A stretch of DNA of 36,984 nt, from assembly GCA_964636325.1 (NCBI GenBank), contig CAZWRV010000062.1:1-36984 (forward strand), read 5' to 3'. This DNA is from CAZWRV01 sp964636325. GTDB lineage: Bacteria; Verrucomicrobiota; Lentisphaeria; Victivallales; GWF2-50-93. Each line of letters begins with the position of its first letter. Within the stretch, counting starts at the first letter, position 1. The notes beneath the pieces are model-generated. The model ran no database searches and was not told the DNA's origin. It saw nothing but the letters and a program-made list of their open reading frames with translations. A program made the position numbers and the translations under genes. Below, piece after piece: positions 30,744 to 36,984 of the stretch.

Positions 30744-31870
30744 CCCCATACGGCAACAGGCCGATGGTCACTCCGATCGTCAACGCCGTGAACTACGAAT
30801 ACCGGGACTTCGAAGTCCTGCGCAAGATAACCGACGGCGAAATAGACGGCTACACATACCACAGGGACGACAACCCCACGGTCCGCGCGGTCGAGAGGCG
30901 TATCGCCGCGCTCGAGGGCGCCGAGGACTGCATCGTCTGCACCTCCGGAATGGCGGCCTGCACCATGATCTACCTCACATACCTGAAAGCCGGAGACCAC
31001 CTGATCCTCTTCCACGACATCTACGGCGCGCACTACAAGGTCTCGCTGATACTCGAAAGGCTAGGCGTCAAGATAACCTGGCTCAACGCCGATGAAAGCC
31101 CGGAGCTTGAAAAGCACATCAGACCCGGCACTTCAATGATATTTCTTGAAAGCCCAACGAACCCCCTCTGCAAGATCATAGACATCAAGGCGGCAAGGCG
31201 GGCGGCCGACAAGGCGGGCGCGATGCTTGTGGTGGACAATACATTCGCCACCCCCATGCATCAGAACCCGCTCAAGCTCGGCGCTCACCTGGTCGTCCAC
31301 AGCGCAACCAAGGCCCTCGGCGGACACAACGACCTGATGGCCGGCGCCATAGCCGGCCCCAAGGCCGACTACGACAGGCTCTGGTTCACCAGGCAGGCCG
31401 TCGGATGCACGCTGGACGCGTATTCCGCGTCACTGCTCGAAAGGGGGCTCAAGACATTCGAGCTCCGCGCCAGGCGGATGTCGGACAACGCAATGAAGGT
31501 CGCCGAATTCCTCTCCCGGCACAAATCCGTCTCAAGGCTCCAGTATCCGGGCCTGGCCGGCGACAGGGGGCACATGGCCGCAAAAAGCCAGATGCACGAC
31601 GGTTTCGGCGGGATGATGGCCTTCGACATCGGCTCATCGGAGGATGACGCGAAGCGCTTCATCTCGAACTTGAAGCTCGTCGTCCATGCCGTAAGCCTGG
31701 GCGCCACGGAATCGCTCATATGCGTCCCCTTCCTGACGACCATGCTTTATCTGCCGCCGGAAAGGCGCACCTCTTTCGGAGTAAGGAAGAATACGGTTCG
31801 ACTCTCCGTCGGCATAGAAGACCCTGAAGCTATAATCGAAGACCTCCGCCAGGCTCTGGGAAAGATTTGA
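30728..31870 (+). CDS. PLP-dependent trans-sulfuration enzyme (cystathionine gamma-synthase/lyase or methionine gamma-lyase family)
   Basis: A 380-residue enzyme. YTYHRDDNPTVRAVERRIAALEGAEDCIVCTSGMAA, then VVDNTFATPMHQNPLKLGAHLVVHSATKALGGHNDLMAG with the PLP-binding Lys195, and the C-terminal TRLSVGIED-like NTVRLSVGIEDPEAIIEDL are diagnostic of the Cys/Met metabolism PLP family. The sequence does not separate synthase from lyase. In this operon a lyase that frees sulfide from cysteine, homocysteine or methionine would supply sulfur for clusters (inference); methionine synthesis is the alternative. A GAGG site precedes the ATG, which lies within the end of the NifU-like fragment. The stop overlaps a possible TTG start of the next gene. 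Confidence 0.9.
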   Translation: MSDPLTPYGNRPMVTPIVNAVNYEYRDFEVLRKITDGEIDGYTYHRDDNPTVRAVERRIAALEGAEDCIVCTSGMAACTMIYLTYLKAGDHLILFHDIYGAHYKVSLILERLGVKITWLNADESPELEKHIRPGTSMIFLESPTNPLCKIIDIKAARRAADKAGAMLVVDNTFATPMHQNPLKLGAHLVVHSATKALGGHNDLMAGAIAGPKADYDRLWFTRQAVGCTLDAYSASLLERGLKTFELRARRMSDNAMKVAEFLSRHKSVSRLQYPGLAGDRGHMAAKSQMHDGFGGMMAFDIGSSEDDAKRFISNLKLVVHAVSLGATESLICVPFLTTMLYLPPERRTSFGVRKNTVRLSVGIEDPEAIIEDLRQALGKI

Positions 31871-31887
31871 AAGAGAAGAGGCCGACC

Positions 31888-32748
31888 GTGGAAACCCAAT
31901 ACGAATGCATCCCCTGTTTCGTCCGCCAGGCTTCCGAGGCGATAACCCTTTCGTTCGATGATTCCGCCGCGCGGGAGAAGATGCTGCGGAAAATGCTGCG
32001 GACGCTCGCATCGTCCCCCTGGGACGGGAGCCCGCCGGGCATAGCCCAGCGGATGCACAGAGCGCTGCGAAAAGCCGGAGGATCCGACGATCCGTTCATG
32101 CAGATCAAGAAGGACATGAACAGCATGGCGGCAGAGATACTCCCGAAGGTCAGGGAAAAGCTGAAATCCTCATCAAGCCCCTTCGAGGACGCCGTGAAGT
32201 TCGCCATCGCAGGAAACATTCTCGACTCGGGCGCGAAGACGCAGATAGCGCCCGCCGACCTGCCAGCGCACCTCGAAAAAATTCTCGGGCAGCCCCTGCA
32301 CGGCGACGCCATGCAACTCCTCCGCGCCGCAGAAAAGGCGTCCTCCATCCTCTATCTCGCGGACAACGCCGGCGAAATATTCTTCGACCGCCTCCTCCTT
32401 GAAATGCTGCCGGCCGGCAAAATCACTCTCGCAGTGCGCGGACGGCCGATAATCAACGACGCGACCATGGAGGACGCGCGGCTGGCGGGGATACATAAGC
32501 TCGCCAGGATAGTCGGCAACGGTTCTGACGCTCCGGGCACGATACTCGGAGATACGTCTTCGGAATTCGGTAAAATATTTCACGCCAGCGACATGATCAT
32601 CGCAAAAGGTCAGGGCAACTACGAGACGCTGTCGGAATGCGGGAAGGACATATTCTTCCTGCTCACCGTCAAATGCCCTACGGTCGCCCGGCATATCGGC
32701 GCGCCTCTCGGCGGAATGGTGCTGAAGCTGGCAGGGAAGAAAGGATAA
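31888..32748 (+). CDS. DUF89/ARMT1-type damage-control phosphatase-like protein
   Basis: A protein of 286 residues from the GTG at 31888, with AGAGG eight bases upstream; a TTG at 31867, overlapping the previous stop, would add seven. YECIPCFVRQASEAI at the start, LYLADNAGEIFFDRLLLEML in the middle and IIAKGQGNYETLSE near the end are the family signatures; the Asp/Asn of DNAGE bind the metal. Known members are metal-dependent phosphatases that remove damaged phosphometabolites, or act on pantetheine phosphate. The prokaryotic CxxC-containing subgroup seen here is uncharacterised and often lies beside Mrp/NifX genes. Confidence 0.88.
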   Translation: METQYECIPCFVRQASEAITLSFDDSAAREKMLRKMLRTLASSPWDGSPPGIAQRMHRALRKAGGSDDPFMQIKKDMNSMAAEILPKVREKLKSSSSPFEDAVKFAIAGNILDSGAKTQIAPADLPAHLEKILGQPLHGDAMQLLRAAEKASSILYLADNAGEIFFDRLLLEMLPAGKITLAVRGRPIINDATMEDARLAGIHKLARIVGNGSDAPGTILGDTSSEFGKIFHASDMIIAKGQGNYETLSECGKDIFFLLTVKCPTVARHIGAPLGGMVLKLAGKKG

Positions 32749-32751
32749 AAG

Positions 32752-33672
32752 ATGGAAGAAAAATCAAAGTCAGACGGCTGCGGCGGCAAAAGCTGCCGTG
32801 TCGCTCAAAAAGAGCCGCCGTCATCGTGCGGAGCCGACAGCCTGGACGCCTTCCTCGAGCACAAGGAGCTTGAGGACAGGATGGGGCTAATACGCCACAA
32901 GATCATAGTCCTCTCAGGCAAGGGTGGCGTCGGTAAAAGCACGGTCGCCGCGAACCTCGCGGTGTCTCTCGCGCTGGCGGGAAGGAAGGTGGGCCTGCTT
33001 GACGTGGATGTCCACGGCCCGAGCATCCCCAGGATGCTCTCGCTGGACGGCGCACGACTGGAAGTCAGGGACGGGGCGATCCAGCCAGTGGACAAGGGCG
33101 GGATGAAGGTCATGTCTGTCGCCTTCATGCTCCAGAAAAACGACGACGCCGTCATCTGGAGGGGACCCATGAAGGCGGGAGTCATCAGGCAGTTCCTGAA
33201 GGATGTGGAATGGGGCGAGCTGGATTATCTTGTGGTCGATTCGCCGCCGGGCACCGGCGACGAACCGCTTTCCGTATGTCAGCTGCTTAAAAGTTCCGAC
33301 GGCGCGCTCGTCGTCACCACACCGCAGGACGTCGCCACCGACGACGTCCGCAAATCAATAAACTTCTGCCGCCAGCTCGGAATGCCCGTCGTCGGCGTCG
33401 TCGAAAACATGAGCGGCTTCGTGTGTCCGAAATGCGGGGAAATAGTGGACATTTTCAAAAGAGGAGGCGGCGAACGCATGGCGGCGGAGATGAAAGTCCC
33501 CTTCCTCGGCAGAATCCCGATCGATCCTGCGGTCGGCGACTCCTGCGACTCGGGAAAACCCTTCATATATCACCGAGGTTGCTCGGAGTCTGCGAAGGCT
33601 TTCGAGGCGATCGTCGGCAAAATACTGCTTAACGAACAACATGATTGGGGAAACAAGGGAGCAAGCGAATGA
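32752..33672 (+). CDS. Mrp/Nbp35-type Fe-S carrier ATPase
   Basis: A 306-residue P-loop ATPase. The N-terminal ~30 residues hold three Cys (Cys10, Cys15, Cys26) in the manner of Nbp35; the deviant Walker A VLSGKGGVGKST is at 53-64, LDVDVHGPSIPRML follows, then LVVDSPPGTGDEPLS and the C-terminal FVCPKCGEIVDIF whose CxxC carries the bridging [4Fe-4S] cluster at the dimer interface. It delivers clusters to target proteins in the cytosol. In ORP loci an Mrp ATPase (DVU2109 type) accompanies the NifX-like proteins. It starts three bases after the DUF89 stop and overlaps the next gene by four. Confidence 0.94.
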   Translation: MEEKSKSDGCGGKSCRVAQKEPPSSCGADSLDAFLEHKELEDRMGLIRHKIIVLSGKGGVGKSTVAANLAVSLALAGRKVGLLDVDVHGPSIPRMLSLDGARLEVRDGAIQPVDKGGMKVMSVAFMLQKNDDAVIWRGPMKAGVIRQFLKDVEWGELDYLVVDSPPGTGDEPLSVCQLLKSSDGALVVTTPQDVATDDVRKSINFCRQLGMPVVGVVENMSGFVCPKCGEIVDIFKRGGGERMAAEMKVPFLGRIPIDPAVGDSCDSGKPFIYHRGCSESAKAFEAIVGKILLNEQHDWGNKGASE

Positions 33673-35321
33673 AGCTAGTGATCATCGGAGGCGTCGCCGG
33701 CGGGGCTAGTGCCGCGGCAAGGGCGAGAAGAATAGATGAGAACGCGCAGATCGTCATGTTTGAAAGGGGCGAGCACATCTCCTTCGCAAACTGCGGTCTT
33801 CCATACCATGTCGGCGGCGTTATCGAAAAAAAGGAAGATTTGCTTGTAATGCCCTCGGAACGCTTCAAGGCCAGGGCAAATGTCGAGATCAGAACCGCAC
33901 ATGAGGTAACCTCAATAGATCCGGCGGCAAAAACCTTGTCGGTGACCGATCGCCGAACGGGCGCATCCCTCAAGGAATCTTACGACAAGCTGATTATAGC
34001 CACAGGCTCCACCCCCAGGAAGCCGGATATTCCGGGCATCGACGATCCGGATGTCCTAACCATCTGGAACATGTCGGACATGATAGAGGTCATGGATCGC
34101 GTAAACGACGGAATCAAAAGAGCCGTCGTTGTCGGCGGTGGCTACATCGGGCTCGAAATGGCCGAAAACTTTACCAGGCGCAATATTCAGACAGTCATCG
34201 TCCAGCGCTCGGATCAGCTCATGAGGAACGCCCTTGATCCGGAAATGGCCAAGCCCATCGCCGAAACCCTCCGCTTGCACGGCGTGAAGATAATCTTCAA
34301 CAACACGGTCAAGTCAATACAGAGGAAGTCCGTCGGTTCGAAAGAAGAGAAGACCGATCTCTCGTTGGCATTGAGCGACGGCTCGACGCTGCAGACGGAC
34401 ATCGTCCTCGTGGCCGCGGGCATAAGGCCCAACTCCGAGCTCGCTGCCCAAGCGGGACTTGCCTTGGGGAAAAACGGTGGAATCGCAGTCAACGAATATC
34501 TGCAGACTTCCAATCCGGACATCTACGCCGCCGGCGATGCGATACAGGTGGTCGAAACTGTCCTTGGCGCCCCGGCTCAAATCCCGCTTGCGGGTCCCGC
34601 CAACAGGCAGGGAAGGGCCGCGGCCGAAAACGCATTGCGTGGAAACAGAATCAAGTTCAAGGGTTCCATAGGCACGTCCATATGCAAGATATTCAATCTC
34701 ACCATGGCCAGCGCTGGTCCGACCGAAAAGGCGTTGAAGGGTGCACGCATCAAGTTCAAAAAACTCTATCTAAACCCCTTTTCCCATGCGACATATTATC
34801 CGGGCGCGAAGCAGATGCATATGAAGATGCTCTTCAGCCCCGACGGGAAAGTCCTTGGTGCGCAAATTGTCGGGACGGACGGAGTCAAGGAGCGGATCGA
34901 CGTTCTGGCCGCCGCGATATCGTCGGGGATGAGCGTCTACGATCTGCAAGATCTCGAGCTGGCATATGCTCCTCCTTACGGTTCGGCCAAGGAGCCGGTC
35001 AACTATGCAGGCTTCGTAGCGGTGAACATGCTCGAAGGGATGACTTCCCCGGCGTATCCGGATGAAATTCCAGAGTCCGCCCTGCTGCTTGACGTCAGGG
35101 AGGAAGCCGAATTCAGGAAAGGGCACATTGACGGCGCACGCCTTATTCCCCTCGGCAGGCTGCGCTCAAGCATGGCGGAGCTGCCGAAGGACAAGGAAAT
35201 AATAGTATATTGCCAGGTCGGAATACGCGGCTACATCGCCGAAAGGATACTAAGGCAGAACGGATTCAATGTCAGAAACCTCAGCGGAGGATATGTCACA
35301 TGGAGGATGTTCCAGCGCTGA
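33669..35321 (+). CDS. CoA-disulfide reductase / rhodanese fusion (CoADR-RHD)
   Basis: A 550-residue flavoprotein: FAD motif LVIIGGVAGGASAAARARR at the N-terminus, active-site Cys42 in SFANCGLPYHVGG, NAD(P)H motif AVVVGGGYIGLEMAENF, IYAAGDAIQVVE, then a C-terminal rhodanese domain (about 460-550) with LLLDVREEAEFRKGHIDGA and catalytic Cys515 in VYCQVGIRG. Members reduce CoA disulfide, CoA persulfide or polysulfide with NAD(P)H. As the last gene of the operon it could provide or recycle persulfide sulfur. The ATG overlaps the Mrp stop, with AAGGGAG upstream. Confidence 0.93.
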   Translation: MKLVIIGGVAGGASAAARARRIDENAQIVMFERGEHISFANCGLPYHVGGVIEKKEDLLVMPSERFKARANVEIRTAHEVTSIDPAAKTLSVTDRRTGASLKESYDKLIIATGSTPRKPDIPGIDDPDVLTIWNMSDMIEVMDRVNDGIKRAVVVGGGYIGLEMAENFTRRNIQTVIVQRSDQLMRNALDPEMAKPIAETLRLHGVKIIFNNTVKSIQRKSVGSKEEKTDLSLALSDGSTLQTDIVLVAAGIRPNSELAAQAGLALGKNGGIAVNEYLQTSNPDIYAAGDAIQVVETVLGAPAQIPLAGPANRQGRAAAENALRGNRIKFKGSIGTSICKIFNLTMASAGPTEKALKGARIKFKKLYLNPFSHATYYPGAKQMHMKMLFSPDGKVLGAQIVGTDGVKERIDVLAAAISSGMSVYDLQDLELAYAPPYGSAKEPVNYAGFVAVNMLEGMTSPAYPDEIPESALLLDVREEAEFRKGHIDGARLIPLGRLRSSMAELPKDKEIIVYCQVGIRGYIAERILRQNGFNVRNLSGGYVTWRMFQR

Positions 35322-35371
35322 TCGCGTCTGTAGCATGGGACATCGCAGAACTCCGGGCGGTCCGTGGGATC

Positions 35372-35460
35372 TGCTCCGCATCCTTCGAGCGCCTTCGATA
35401 CAGGCGGCCTCTTAGAATGCGGAGAGATCTCCGGAAGATTCATGATCAAAATGCTCAATT
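35372..35460 (+). repeat. Dispersed repeat, copy B
   Basis: TGCTCCGCATCCTTCGAGCG, CCTTCGATAC, GGCGGCCTC, GAATGCGGAG, ATCTCCGGAA and TCAAAATG occur in the same order as in copy A (23098-23202), with small deletions. It lies between two convergent genes, so in this copy a promoter role is unlikely. Confidence 0.6.
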
Positions 35461-35463
35461 GTC

Positions 35464-35494
35464 GCGCCCTGAAGGCGCTTGCGCATCAGGGCGC
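35464..35494. other. Perfect hairpin between convergent genes
   Basis: GCGCCCTGA (35464-35472) and TCAGGGCGC (35486-35494) form a nine-base-pair GC-rich stem with a 13-base loop. It sits between the stops of the CoADR-RHD gene and the prepilin-like gene. There is no T-run on either side, so it may act as a bidirectional or Rho-assisted stop, or be another repeat. Confidence 0.45.
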
Positions 35495-35501
35495 TCCAAG
35501 T

Positions 35502-36221
35502 TCAAGGGACGTATGCGGATATGTATTCGCTGGCGAAGTGCATGTTCTGTTCTTCCGTCCTGTCGCCGACAGTCGCATCGAACTTTAATGTCTCCACATG
35601 GCCGTCGACGAAAAGATAGTTGGACATCTTGTTGTGCCTGTCCTTCTTCAGCTTTCCTTCCCAGACATTTACGGCCTTGAACGCCGGATATCCTTGATGG
35701 TTTAGGACGTCGCTGGAATCTCCTCGTTCCGAAACTATGACCCGTTTCGAGCAGTCCTTGAGATAGTCCTTCTTTTTGCCGAATGAATACATGCCGTTTA
35801 CGACATAGCTTTCCCTGGTCGTCCAGTCGTATTGGTCGGCGGGGTCACCGTCGTCGAATCCGGGTTGGACGGCCGGATCTTCTGGGCATAGCAGATATTC
35901 GCGCTTCATCGTTTCATCGGCCAGATACTCCCACCATTCCTGCGTTGCGGGAGCCGGGCTGGTGTATGGGTTGACCCCGTGGACAGGCGCGAAAAAGCCA
36001 TTCCAGTTTTCCGTGTAGAGGTTTAGAGCAAGGCCGCATTGCTTCAGGTTCCCGGCGCACTGTATCTTGCGCGCCTGTTTCCGCGCCAGCGCAAGCGCCG
36101 GGAGCAGCATGCCCGCGAGGATGGCGATGATCGCGATCACGACTAAAAGCTCTATCAATGTGAATCGTCCAGCATAAATTGAATTGGCGGGTGCCTTCCT
36201 GTTGTTGTACATTGTTTTCAA
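35502..36221 (-). CDS. Prepilin-like protein with type IV pilin N-terminus and H-X9-DG motif (second member)
   Basis: A 239-residue protein with leader MKTMYNNRKAPANSIYAGR, the processing motif FTLIELLVVIAIIAILAGMLLPAL (Phe20, Glu24), a Cys-containing segment IQCAGNLKQCGLALNLYTENWNG, and HNKMSNYLFVDGH, an H-X9-DG motif. It is of the same large family as the protein at 11156-11992 but clearly diverged. The start is read as TTG at 36221 because GAAAGG lies nine bases upstream; the ATG at 36212 is the alternative. Frame remaining open to 36419 reads through an inserted repeat and is not coding. The insertion ends just before the ribosome binding site. Confidence 0.88.
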   Translation of the reverse strand: MKTMYNNRKAPANSIYAGRFTLIELLVVIAIIAILAGMLLPALALARKQARKIQCAGNLKQCGLALNLYTENWNGFFAPVHGVNPYTSPAPATQEWWEYLADETMKREYLLCPEDPAVQPGFDDGDPADQYDWTTRESYVVNGMYSFGKKKDYLKDCSKRVIVSERGDSSDVLNHQGYPAFKAVNVWEGKLKKDRHNKMSNYLFVDGHVETLKFDATVGDRTEEQNMHFASEYISAYVP

Positions 36222-36234
36222 AGTGAGTATCCTT

Positions 36235-36361
36235 TCAGTTCTAGCCAATTTCAAAACTCCGGACACGGCAAGCGCGTCCCTCCATTTTTCAGCCCGTTTC
36301 GGACGTGGAGGGTCATGCTTGTCATGACCGTTTCTTGAGTTTTGAAATTGGCTCAGTTCAA
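36235..36361. mobile_element. MITE-like element with 16-bp terminal inverted repeats and 9-bp target duplication
   Basis: GCCAATTTCAAAACTC (36244-36259) and its exact inverse complement (36337-36352) bound a 109-base element. The flanks TCAGTTCTA (36235-36243) and TCAGTTCAA (36353-36361) form a nine-base direct repeat with one mismatch, as left by transposition. Inside are a CCCTCCA/TGGAGGG stem (36278-36284 with 36306-36312) and a TCATG/CATGA hairpin. There is no coding capacity. It has split the prepilin-like gene from its upstream sequence. A similar sequence ending TCATGACCCTCC is, from memory, widespread in this bacterial group. The stretch 36362-36538 beyond it shows nothing. Confidence 0.8.
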
Positions 36362-36538
36362 TTGCATTTACCGATTTGACGTCGCCGGAAGACTTGCGTC
36401 CCTGCGGACTTCGCGGCACAGCGGGAAATGAAGCCGATGTTACTTATTGGCTCGGTGTGCAAAAACGGCGGCACACGACTATGCCCAGCCAGATAGCATA
36501 AATGTGGCTCTGCCGCGAATCGCCAAGGATTTGATGTG

Positions 36539-36916
36539 TCAAACCGCAGGCGGGCCGGTAGAGGGACTTGAAGGATTGATTCTTGTAGAAAAATGGAAGG
36601 AATGAAGGACGGATTTAGACGGGGCCGGCTTGAAACAGACGGTCTCGGATTCATCAGAGACTACTTCATCCGCCAATAATGAAGCTAGAAAACCGCATAT
36701 TGGGCAGTCTGTGCAAGCGGAGGCCGAGGAAGTTCCGGAAAGCGCAGATTCGCCGTCCGGAACGGCCGAAGCATGACAGTCTTTGCCCCCTGAACATTCG
36801 GCATGCAGGTGAGAACCCAGAAACCCGGCGACATGGAGGGAGGGCACCGCAACGGTCGCCGCCGTAAAAAGCAGGACGAGAATGAGCGATGTGGTTTTTC
36901 TAGTCATGACATGCAT
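36539..36916 (-). CDS. Small Cys-rich secreted protein (DUF2946-like)
   Basis: A 125-residue protein with signal peptide MTRKTTSLILVLLFTAATVAVPSLHVAG. The mature part has His and Cys pairs (HLHAECSGGKDCHA, ACTDCPICGFLA) and a Ser/Pro-rich tail. The H-x-H plus DCPICGFLA layout recalls DUF2946-type proteins linked to copper or metal handling, but the match rests on a short motif. The ATG at 36916 has GAGGAG seven bases upstream. Its leader is the 55-base repeat copy C (36930-36984), shared with the DUF134 operon. Confidence 0.65.
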   Translation of the reverse strand: MHVMTRKTTSLILVLLFTAATVAVPSLHVAGFLGSHLHAECSGGKDCHASAVPDGESALSGTSSASACTDCPICGFLASLLADEVVSDESETVCFKPAPSKSVLHSFHFSTRINPSSPSTGPPAV

Positions 36917-36929
36917 ATTTATACTCCTC

Positions 36930-36984
36930 TAGGCTGAAAAATTTACATTTTGATTGCGGAGATTTCGGGAATTGCTCCGTATTC
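36930..36984 (-). repeat. Dispersed repeat, copy C, upstream of the Cys-rich secreted protein gene
   Basis: Read on the minus strand it gives GAATACGGAGCAATTCCC, then ATCTCCGCAATCAAAATGTA and TTTTTCAGCCTA. The corresponding part of copy A (23148-23202) differs at only a few positions. The window ends inside the repeat. Confidence 0.75.

Overview
The window looks like chromosome of an anaerobic, GC-rich bacterium of the Planctomycetes-Verrucomicrobia-Chlamydiae group, most likely a Lentisphaerota/Victivallales-type organism. This is an inference from two prepilin-like proteins with the FTLIELLVVIAII N-terminus and a C-terminal H-X9-DG motif, a TMTC-like membrane/TPR protein, numerous short palindromic intergenic repeats, and a strongly anaerobic gene set (rubrerythrin, rubredoxin reductase, ferredoxin-ATPases, a RACo-like corrinoid activator). 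No rRNA, tRNA, CRISPR or phage gene was found.

Layout. (1) 1-3.8 kb, minus strand: a TMTC/PMT-like TPR membrane protein and IMP dehydrogenase (guaB) with its own promoter. (2) 4.0-6.6 kb, plus strand: an oxidative-stress set made of rubrerythrin, a small EncFtn-like ferritin and an NADH oxidoreductase carrying two N-terminal rubredoxin domains. (3) 6.7-10.1 kb: an orphan Hpt protein (minus) and a cytosolic GH63-type glucosidase. (4) 10.1-12.4 kb: a 505-base structured non-coding stretch, then a membrane-anchored coiled-coil protein, a prepilin-like protein and a small secreted protein. (5) 12.5-22.9 kb: one tight run encoding a BtuFCD/FecBCD-type importer, a CobN-type chelatase large subunit, a ChlI AAA+ subunit, a ChlD-like VWA part, and an ABC-2 exporter pair. 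The ChlI and ChlD parts are joined by a canonical -1 slippery site (A AAA AAG inside a run of ten A) rather than by a credible start codon, so one gene probably makes both chelatase subunits.

(6) 22.9-23.3 kb: repeats, then a near-perfect sigma-70 promoter (TTGACA-17-TATAAT) with a palindromic operator between its two elements. (7) 23.3-35.3 kb: about 16 plus-strand genes downstream of that promoter, most of them closely packed: DUF134, two Gly-rich MPRGDGTGP proteins, two NifX/ORP-type cofactor-binding proteins, two ferredoxin-MinD ATPases, an MBL hydrolase, a PNPOx-like protein, an FmdB zinc ribbon, a RACo-like corrinoid activator, a tiny NifU-like fragment, a trans-sulfuration PLP enzyme, a DUF89 protein, an Nbp35/Mrp ATPase and a CoA-disulfide-reductase/rhodanese fusion. 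The core resembles the orange-protein (ORP) Mo-Cu-S cofactor loci of sulfate reducers, enlarged with sulfur-handling and corrinoid-activation genes. It is the best candidate for an undescribed system. (8) 35.3-37 kb, minus strand: a prepilin-like protein with a MITE inserted just upstream of its ribosome binding site, and a Cys-rich secreted protein whose leader carries a 55-base repeat also found ahead of the DUF134 operon.
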